Positions 20,567 to 26,536 of a stretch of 42,271 nucleotides of DNA are shown here, piece after piece. The notes under the pieces were generated by a model. It saw only the letters and a program-made list of their open reading frames with translations. It made no database searches and was not told where the DNA came from. Position numbers and translations under genes: made by a program. Position 1 is the stretch's first letter. Every line of letters starts with the position of its first letter. The stretch comes from Mastigocoleus sp. MO_188.B34 (GTDB lineage Bacteria > Cyanobacteriota > Cyanobacteriia > Cyanobacteriales > Nostocaceae): the NCBI RefSeq assembly GCF_030065675.1, contig NZ_JASJDK010000065.1, positions 1-42,271 on the forward strand, written 5' to 3'.

Positions 20567-20872
20567 ATGAAAATTCCCAAGTATAGACCCCCATCACATC
20601 CAGGTGAAATACTACTTAAAGATTTTCTCGAGCCGATGGGAGTAACCCAACGACAACTTGCAGATGCACTTCATGTCCCGTATCAGCGAATAAATGAGCT
20701 TGTAAACCAAAAGCGAGGTATTACACCAAGTACAGCAGTACGGTTATCGAAGTTTTTTGGAAATAGTTCGGAGTTTTGGTTGAATTTACAACAAGCTTGG
20801 GAACTCTACCACGTCCTCAAAGAAGAAGAAGAGGAACTAAAAACTATTTCCCAATTCAGAGCCACGGGGTGA
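20567..20872 (+). CDS. higA: HigA-family addiction module antitoxin, without visible toxin partner
   Basis: The 101-residue protein is a HigA-type antitoxin with an XRE helix-turn-helix. The N-terminal PPSHPGEILLKDFLEPMG (8-25) is the family signature. The DNA-binding helices are at about 26-53 (VTQRQLADALHVPYQRINEL). The GNSSEFWLNLQQAWEL block (65-80) closes the domain. HigA normally represses its own promoter and neutralises the mRNA-cleaving toxin HigB, which is usually encoded directly upstream. Here only 55 bp separate it from the photolyase-like gene, and no HigB-like frame is present on either side. It is therefore an orphan antitoxin, or pairs with an unrelated or distant toxin. The spacer before it carries aagtaaaaagt short repeats. 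Confidence 0.88.
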   Translation: MKIPKYRPPSHPGEILLKDFLEPMGVTQRQLADALHVPYQRINELVNQKRGITPSTAVRLSKFFGNSSEFWLNLQQAWELYHVLKEEEEELKTISQFRATG

Positions 20873-20903
20873 GGTATGGCGCTACGAGCTATAACCTGAT
20901 TTT

Positions 20904-21221
20904 TTAAACATCCTTTGAGGAATTCATTATTCCAATCTCTTGCAATTTGATTTTGACCGAACTAAAATCTACTCCACAGTAGTAATATTTTCTATCTTTC
21001 AAATCTGCTAAATAATATCCTTGGGTACCACCATTAATTCTAAATAATTCAATAGCAACTTTTTTCATGGAAGTACCCCATGTTGCATATAAATCTTTTT
21101 GACTTAACCAAGGGAAATTATACAGGTTGATAAACGGTTCTCCGTGTCTAAAAGCCCAACCGTTCATTCGTCGTTCAATTACACGGATATATGCTGGACG
21201 ATAAATTGTTGTATTATCCAT
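20904..21221 (-). CDS. Hypothetical protein, about 105 residues
   Basis: I do not recognise this protein. The ATG at 21219-21221 (MDNTTIYRPAYIRVIERR) is a better start than the TTG eight codons upstream. The sequence is soluble-looking, aromatic-rich (FRHGEPFINLYNFPWLSQKDLYATWG in the middle region, about 25-50) and has basic and acidic residues spread evenly, with no membrane segment. A conserved small domain is likely. It is convergent with higA (31 bp between ends) and divergent from the EAD1-TIR-GUN4 gene, whose promoter it must face within about 100 bp. It is not a HigB toxin by sequence. A role linked to either neighbour cannot be shown. Confidence 0.55.
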   Translation of the reverse strand: MDNTTIYRPAYIRVIERRMNGWAFRHGEPFINLYNFPWLSQKDLYATWGTSMKKVAIELFRINGGTQGYYLADLKDRKYYYCGVDFSSVKIKLQEIGIMNSSKDV

Positions 21222-21324
21222 ATAAAATTTATTCAAATTTCTCAATACAGAAAATTCTTTAAGAAATTATTTTTGTAAACTTGTAAGAATATTTATATGT
21301 AGATGAATTACGTAACTGATTAAA

Positions 21325-22674
21325 ATGCCCCTGGATCAGCTACAGCCAGAAGAACGTCGTAAATTACATCAAGCACTTCTAAATGCCTTTCCTAGTCCAA
21401 CAGACTTGGAAATGATGCTTTATTTTTGTGCATTAAATAAGAATTTAAATGAAATTGTAACAGGTCAAAACCACGCGCAAGTTATCTTTAAATTGATCCA
21501 GTGGGCTGAAGCTAATGGAAAAGTAGAAGAACTTTTAATCGCAGCATGCGAACCAGAAGTTGGTAGACCAAATAATTCGAAGTTAAAACCATTTTGCCAA
21601 AAACTTAATCAGACACAATTGGTAGTGGAACAACCCCCACCACTTGAGCAGACAATAAACACTTCACAGCAGTTTGATATTTTCCTTTGTCACAACAGTC
21701 AGGACAAGGATGAAGTAAGAAAAGTAAGAGAAGCTTTGCAACAGCAGGGATTTAAATGCTTTTTAGATGAATATTTAAGTGGTGGTGAGCTATGGAGACA
21801 AAGCATAGCTCGTGCAATTCGGAACAGTAGATATGTTGTGATTTTTGTCGGTGGTCATGGTTTGGGACAATATCAAAGAAAAGAAATTGAATATTGTGAT
21901 GGTATTTTTTTCGATGGAATCAAAGTAATTCCTGTACTTCTGAGTACTGCAACCAAAGAAAGCATTCAAACTTTCCACTCACAAGATGTCAATTGGATTT
22001 GGAGAAACCAACGGGTAGATTTTCGCTCACGTAGAGATTCTGACCCAATGGGAAAAATAATTCAGGCGATTAGTGGAAAAAATTCAAGTAATCAACCACC
22101 TGTAAATACTCAGCCAAAGTCAAACCCCATAACCATAAAGAAACCACCACCAGAGGATGACCTCAGTTCAGAGAAAGGAGTCGATTACACTCAACTACGA
22201 GATTTCCTCAAAGCACAGAATTGGAAAGCAGCAGATAAGGAAACTCTCAAAGTAATGCTTCAAGCTGCTAACAGACAAGAAGAAGGCTGGTTAGATTACG
22301 AGTCAATCGAAAACTTTCCTTGCACAGACTTGCGCACAATTGACCAACTTTGGGTAAGGTACAGTGATGGTCACTTTGGTTTTAGCGTACAAAAGCGTAT
22401 TTGGCTAGAGTGTGGTGGAAAAGGAAAAGTCAATTATGAAATGGAGAAAGCCTTGGGCGATGCTCTGGGCTGGCGTAAGAACAATAGCTGGCTAGACTAC
22501 AATGATATTACATTTACCTTGAATGCCCCAGTGGGACATCTCCCGATTTCCATTTTATATGATTTCCATTACCTTACAATGATGTTACTGTTGGGGGTTT
22601 CGGATGGAAATTCGCTTTTTTGGCGTATTATTCGCGCGGGCTTCTTCTCTCGCGTCTCGGCTTGTGAAGTGTAA
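21325..22674 (+). CDS. EAD1-TIR-GUN4 three-domain protein
   Basis: The 449 residues have three recognisable parts. Residues about 5-90 are an effector-associated domain of the EAD1 kind (RRKLHQALLNAFPS ... KLIQWAEANGKVEELLIAA), a small helical adaptor that recruits partners in bacterial conflict systems. Residues about 116-248 are a TIR domain (FDIFLCHNSQDKDEVRKV at the start, then FLDEYLSGGELWRQSIARAI). The expected catalytic glutamate is Glu187 in GQYQRKEIE, where the usual W of the motif is Tyr or Gln. Residues about 286-445 are a GUN4 domain (YTQLRDFLKAQNW, FPCTDLRTIDQLWVRYS, FGFSVQKRIWLE), known to bind Mg-protoporphyrin and related tetrapyrroles. A Pro/Asn-rich linker (about 252-280) joins the last two. 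A natural reading is an NAD-cleaving or signalling effector controlled by tetrapyrrole binding, but activity is inference. The last 20 residues border repeat sequence. Confidence 0.85.
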   Translation: MPLDQLQPEERRKLHQALLNAFPSPTDLEMMLYFCALNKNLNEIVTGQNHAQVIFKLIQWAEANGKVEELLIAACEPEVGRPNNSKLKPFCQKLNQTQLVVEQPPPLEQTINTSQQFDIFLCHNSQDKDEVRKVREALQQQGFKCFLDEYLSGGELWRQSIARAIRNSRYVVIFVGGHGLGQYQRKEIEYCDGIFFDGIKVIPVLLSTATKESIQTFHSQDVNWIWRNQRVDFRSRRDSDPMGKIIQAISGKNSSNQPPVNTQPKSNPITIKKPPPEDDLSSEKGVDYTQLRDFLKAQNWKAADKETLKVMLQAANRQEEGWLDYESIENFPCTDLRTIDQLWVRYSDGHFGFSVQKRIWLECGGKGKVNYEMEKALGDALGWRKNNSWLDYNDITFTLNAPVGHLPISILYDFHYLTMMLLLGVSDGNSLFWRIIRAGFFSRVSACEV

Positions 22675-23142
22675 CATATAGGGCTTAACCGCTTCGCGGA
22701 AGTCATTAGCAAAGCGTGTCCGTAGGACATAAGTAAAAAGTCAAAAGTCAAAAATTATTCGTTTGCTTGTTTATTTAATTTATTTTTAGTTGTCACTATC
22801 GACTTAGCAATAATTTTATTTATTTGTTCGTATTTGTCAATAAGATTGCCTACCTGTTTCTCAGTCATTATTTCTGACTTAATTACCTGCTTGAAGATTG
22901 CGGGGGGAACGAGCCATTAAGAATTTTCAAAATTTTCAAAAAATTACTCCACATCATATTTTTTTACCTTTAGGGGTGCAGCAATGTGTGTCCCAATGTA
23001 TTTCTATTTCTAAATTGCGATCGCTTGAAAATTTTCTTCTCAAAATGGCTTGGAAATATAAATTAAATAAAAAGCAAAAGTAGGGTGCTGTTAGCGTAGC
23101 GTAACGCACCATTCCGAATTTTATAATTCAATCATTCCTCAA

Positions 23143-23213
23143 TATATTAATCTTGGGTTGGTACGTTACGGCGCGGTAATAAAGGTGACCTCAAACAGAT
23201 ATTTTCTTTCGCG
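23143..23213. repeat. Dispersed single copy related to the 88-bp tandem repeat
   Basis: The order tatattaatctt, then ggttggtacgttacggcgcgg, then an acctcaaacagatattttctttcgcgcct stretch follows the same plan as the units at 9323-9612, with several substitutions. This shows the tandem unit belongs to an interspersed family. Confidence 0.6.
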
Positions 23214-23315
23214 CCTAACGCACCCTACGAAAATCTTATAAATGTGGACACTATATATATTTAATTTAGCTTAACGAAATTGAAATATCTCAACCATAAA
23301 TAAGACAATTACCCA

Positions 23316-23549
23316 TTACCCATTCCCAATTACCTTAGAAGCAGAATTTCTCGATAACCACTTCAAAACTATTCCGGCAATTATGCTGTGAAAGGTAATA
23401 CCAGTAGCCATCGCCGTTGCAAAACTAAAATTGAATATTAAACCCGAACTCAAGTCTAAATCAAAACTAGAATTCAATTCATCAGTTTGTGGATCGTAAA
23501 ATTGGTTTGGGTCTTGAACTGTGAGCAAATAAACAAATGTCCGTCCCAA
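23316..23549 (-). CDS. Possible small membrane protein, uncertain
   Basis: A frame of 77 codons starting at a TTG, with protein-like composition: an acidic, polar N-terminal half (QDPNQFYDPQTDELNSSF) followed by one hydrophobic segment (about residues 40-65, LIFNFSFATAMATGITFHSIIAGIVL) and a short basic end. The frame stays open upstream through a palindromic repeat, with no ATG, so the real 5' end may have been lost or replaced by the repeat. I do not recognise the family. It could be a genuine small inner-membrane protein, a pseudogene or a chance frame. It is divergent from tab2. Confidence 0.3.
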   Translation of the reverse strand: MGRTFVYLLTVQDPNQFYDPQTDELNSSFDLDLSSGLIFNFSFATAMATGITFHSIIAGIVLKWLSRNSASKVIGNG

Positions 23550-23795
23550 AGCAAAAAAATCTGATTGCTGCGTAGCTGACGCTACGAATGAAGTAAATAG
23601 TAATTTTGTATTTGATAACCCACAACTTTGATTAACACTTAAATCTGAAATCTAACATTAATCTTTCAAATCTTAAGGAATGAGAATTTAATAACCTGTA
23701 ATTCTGAAATTTGGAGTGGTGCGTTACGCGATGCTAACAGCACCCTACTTTTGTACTTTATTTAATCCATATTCCTAAGAAAACAAAAATCGATT

Positions 23796-23830
23796 ATTAC
23801 TCATTACTCATTACTCATTACTCATCACTC
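23796..23830. repeat. STRR heptamer, attactc four times plus one variant
   Basis: Four perfect tandem copies of attactc (23796-23823) are followed by atcactc. It is a typical cyanobacterial short tandemly repeated repetitive sequence. Two further variant heptamer runs (ccaatcccta, cgccaatc) continue towards the Tab2 gene. Confidence 0.75.
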
Positions 23831-23983
23831 ATTACCAATCCCTAATCCCCATATGACGCTGTCGCGTCACGCTATGACTAACTTCACGCTTCGCTAATGC
23901 TAACGCCAATCGCCAATCCCTAATCGCCCAAAGACTCGTATCATGAAAATATGACAAAGGAAACCAAGTTTTAACAGCTTAAC

Positions 23984-24850
23984 ATGGGCAGCATCTGGGA
24001 ACTGGATTACTATTCCCGTCCAATTTTGGATGAGAATCAAAAAAAAGTTTGGGAAGTATTAATTTGCGAAAGTCCTCTGGATATCCGCACAAATACTGAT
24101 TCTTTATTTCGATACGCCAAATACTGTTCTAGTAAGACGGTAAATTCTGTATGGCTACGGACGGCGTTAGAAGAAGCAATTGAAAAAGCTGATAATACGC
24201 CGGTAAAAATCCGCTTTTTCCGCCGTCAAATGAACAATATGATTACTAAAGCTTGTAAAGATGTTGGTATTCCAGCACTACCCAGCCGACGTACTCTGTT
24301 ACTCAACCAATGGTTGCGACAACGAATGGAAGAAGTATACCCACAAGAAGAGGGTTATAAAGCTGGTACTAATCCTTCGGTACGTTTGGATGCTCCTTTA
24401 GCGCAACGCTTACCAGATGCTTTAGAAGGTCAACAGTGGGGATTTGTAACCTTATCAGCTGCTGATTTCAATGATATGCCAGAGTGGGATATTGATTTTG
24501 GCGAAGCTTTTCCCCTAGAAATGGGAGGAATATCCCCAGACACTCAAATTCCTGGAGTTTTAATATTTTCACAAAGAGCTTTACCTTTAGCTGGCTGGAT
24601 GTCCGGCTTGGAAATGGCTTGGTTGAAACTTTACAACAGTCCCCAAGGTGAAAAATTGTTGTTGGAAACTGGTGCAACGGAAAGCTGGATTTTGGCGAAT
24701 TTGGGTAATCCAAAAATCAAAGCAGAAGCTTCACGTTTTGAAGAAGCAAAACAAAAAGCTAATGGTATTCACTTTCTTGGGGTACAGTCTGATCCTAACT
24801 CTGAATCTTTTGCCGGTTTTTGGCTGTTACAAGAAGTCAATCTACCGTAA
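23984..24850 (+). CDS. Tab2/Atab2-family RNA-binding protein, full-length paralogue
   Basis: The 288 residues are a canonical cyanobacterial Tab2 protein. Features are IWELDYYSRPILDENQKKVWEVLICE at the N-terminus, IRFFRRQMNNMITKACKDVGIPALPSRRTLLLNQWL in the middle (about 75-110) and the C-terminal GIHFLGVQSDPNSESFAGFWLLQE. Homologues in Chlamydomonas (Tab2) and Arabidopsis (ATAB2) bind RNA and activate psaB translation and photosystem assembly in response to light. This copy keeps the spacer with EEGYKAGTNPSVRLDAPLAQRLPDALEG that the short paralogue at 777-1562 lacks, and is presumably the housekeeping form. It is followed after about 110 bp by the PmbA-like gene on the same strand. The start ATG is preceded by aacagctta with no strong ribosome site. 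Confidence 0.92.
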   Translation: MGSIWELDYYSRPILDENQKKVWEVLICESPLDIRTNTDSLFRYAKYCSSKTVNSVWLRTALEEAIEKADNTPVKIRFFRRQMNNMITKACKDVGIPALPSRRTLLLNQWLRQRMEEVYPQEEGYKAGTNPSVRLDAPLAQRLPDALEGQQWGFVTLSAADFNDMPEWDIDFGEAFPLEMGGISPDTQIPGVLIFSQRALPLAGWMSGLEMAWLKLYNSPQGEKLLLETGATESWILANLGNPKIKAEASRFEEAKQKANGIHFLGVQSDPNSESFAGFWLLQEVNLP

Positions 24851-24958
24851 ATTTATTTGGGGGGAATAGGGAATAGGAAATGGGTAAAGTGTTGAATAAC
24901 GAAGGGGGTTTTTTCTAAAGTCTTTGTTTTGACACTAACCTTTACTCGACCCCTAAAC

Positions 24959-26320
24959 ATGGAGCGTTCCAATGCCCAACTCTCAATCGTACAGCCACTT
25001 GAAATCATGCCTTCTGAAAATTTTTTACAAGATACCCTCGCAGAGGAATTGCTAGAATTAGCCTTAAAGTCCGGGGCAGAAGTAGCTGAAGTATATCAGT
25101 CCAAATCGCTTTCAAAACCGATATTTTTTGAGGCTAATCGTCTCAAACAAGTAGAAACCAGTCAATCTGAAGGAACTGCACTGCGGTTGTGGTGCGATGG
25201 ACGTCCTGGACTGACGGTGGCTTATGGAACTGTAGAACCACACGCAATGGTACAAAGAGCGATCGCTTCTAGTAAACTTAACCAGCCAGAAACAATTCAA
25301 TTAGTCAGCAACTCCCAACCTGCTTATCCCGACTTGGGTAAAAAAATTCCTGTAGAAAAAATGGTGGAGTGGGGTAAAAAAACAATTTCTCTGGTTCGCG
25401 AGACTTATCCAGAAGTTATTTGTACTGGTGATTGGGAATGTGATACAGAAAATACCAGACTCATTAACACCCAAGGTTTAGATTGTCACTATACTGATAC
25501 TACCCTCAGTTGTTTCCTTTCGGCTGAATGGGTGCGAGGTGATGATTTTTTAAGTGTTTCCGACGGTCAAACTGAACGGAATCAATTAAATCCCCAAGGG
25601 GTAGCACAGCAAATTCTCCAGCGTTTATCTTGGGCAAAGGAAAATACTCAAGCCACTAATGGTAGATTTCCTGTTCTTTTTACTTCTAAAGCTGCTGATA
25701 TGCTGTGGGGAACCATACAAGCAGCGTTAAATGGTAAAAGGGTTTTAGAAAATGCTTCCCCTTGGGCTGAACGTGTTGGTCAGCAGGTAATTTCTGATTC
25801 GTTAACTGTTTTCCAAGATCCTCAAGCTGGTCCTTACAGTTGTCCTTTTGATGATGAAGGTTATCCCACCCAAGATCGCGTGTTTATTCAGGATGGAGTA
25901 TTAAAAGATTTTTATTGCGATCGCAGCACAGGAAGTAATTTAGGTACCGGTACAACGGGTAATGGTTTTCGACCAGGTTTGGGTAGCTATCCTTCTCCGG
26001 GTTTATTTAATTTCCTCATTCAACCGGGGTTGTTATCTCTTGAAGATTTAATCTCATACATGGGTAATGGCTTGATTGTAGACCAAATGTTAGGTGGTGG
26101 AGGTGGGATTTCCGGCGATTTTGCCATTAATGTTGATTTGGGATACCAAGTACGTAACGGTAAAATCATTGGGCGGGTTAAAGATACTATGGTATCTGGA
26201 AATATATATACAGCCCTGAAGCAAGTTGTAAAATTGGGGGGCGACGCTGATTGGAATGGTTCTTGTTATACTCCATCCTTAATCGTCGATGGTTTATTTA
26301 TCACCACAAAAAATCACTAA
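24959..26320 (+). CDS. TldD/PmbA-family protein, PmbA-like subunit
   Basis: TldD and PmbA (TldE) form a heterodimeric protease that cleaves leader or degron peptides; only TldD carries the HExxxH metal site. No such motif is visible here. The sequence has the PmbA look: EELLELALKSGAEVAEVYQS near the start, the SEGTALRLWCDGRPGLTVAYG block, VRGDDFLSVSDGQTERNQ, and the C-terminal region GGGGGISGDFAINVDLGYQVRNGKIIG. That identifies it as the non-metal subunit or a related cyanobacterial form. I start it at the ATG at 24959 (453 residues); a TTG ten codons upstream and an ATG at 25007 are alternatives. No TldD gene is in the window. A 20-bp period duplication overlaps its stop codon. Confidence 0.85.
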   Translation: MERSNAQLSIVQPLEIMPSENFLQDTLAEELLELALKSGAEVAEVYQSKSLSKPIFFEANRLKQVETSQSEGTALRLWCDGRPGLTVAYGTVEPHAMVQRAIASSKLNQPETIQLVSNSQPAYPDLGKKIPVEKMVEWGKKTISLVRETYPEVICTGDWECDTENTRLINTQGLDCHYTDTTLSCFLSAEWVRGDDFLSVSDGQTERNQLNPQGVAQQILQRLSWAKENTQATNGRFPVLFTSKAADMLWGTIQAALNGKRVLENASPWAERVGQQVISDSLTVFQDPQAGPYSCPFDDEGYPTQDRVFIQDGVLKDFYCDRSTGSNLGTGTTGNGFRPGLGSYPSPGLFNFLIQPGLLSLEDLISYMGNGLIVDQMLGGGGGISGDFAINVDLGYQVRNGKIIGRVKDTMVSGNIYTALKQVVKLGGDADWNGSCYTPSLIVDGLFITTKNH

Positions 26321-26347
26321 AGCCTTTAAAGAATCACTAAAGCCTTT
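26312..26347. repeat. 16-bp direct duplication across the pmbA-like stop codon
   Basis: aatcactaaagccttt occurs at 26312-26327 and again at 26332-26347, separated by aaag. The first copy contains the TAA stop of the PmbA-like gene, so the duplication happened at the gene end without changing the product. Confidence 0.8.
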
Positions 26348-26536
26348 GTCGTATATGGTGAGTCTGTTTGCAATATATACAACTAACTGGGTGGTTGGTT
26401 AATTGTTAAATAAATCAATCACCCTATTTTAATCTTTTATTTTTATTTGAGCAGAGAAATACCGAAAAAGATGTATAGTTAATGTTATAGCCTGCAACAT
26501 TAAAGTTAGGTCAATACTAACAAAAAAACGATTATT

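Larger units (their letters stand above)
22675..23983. other. Repeat-rich intergenic region with gene fragments
   Basis: This 1.3-kb stretch has no full gene. It contains a dispersed repeat matching 18041-18067 (22706-22732), aagtaaaaagtcaaaag short repeats, and an open minus-strand frame of 37 codons (22755-22868, MTEKQVGNLIDKYEQINKI...) that looks like the tail of a lost gene. A HIP1 site at about 23017 lies in another small frame. Then come ggtgcgttacg-type repeats (23090-23110, 23715-23750), a single relative of the 88-bp unit (23143-23213) and a gcgtagctgacgctac palindrome near 23570. A hairpin tgacgc-tgtc-gcgtca lies near 23855. It looks like a graveyard of mobile or accessory DNA downstream of the TIR gene. 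Confidence 0.5.

Noticed and set aside
22898-23083. Plus-strand 61-codon frame after the TIR gene
   Set aside because: No recognisable family and it spans a HIP1-containing repeat-rich area; possibly a relic, mentioned only within the region entry.
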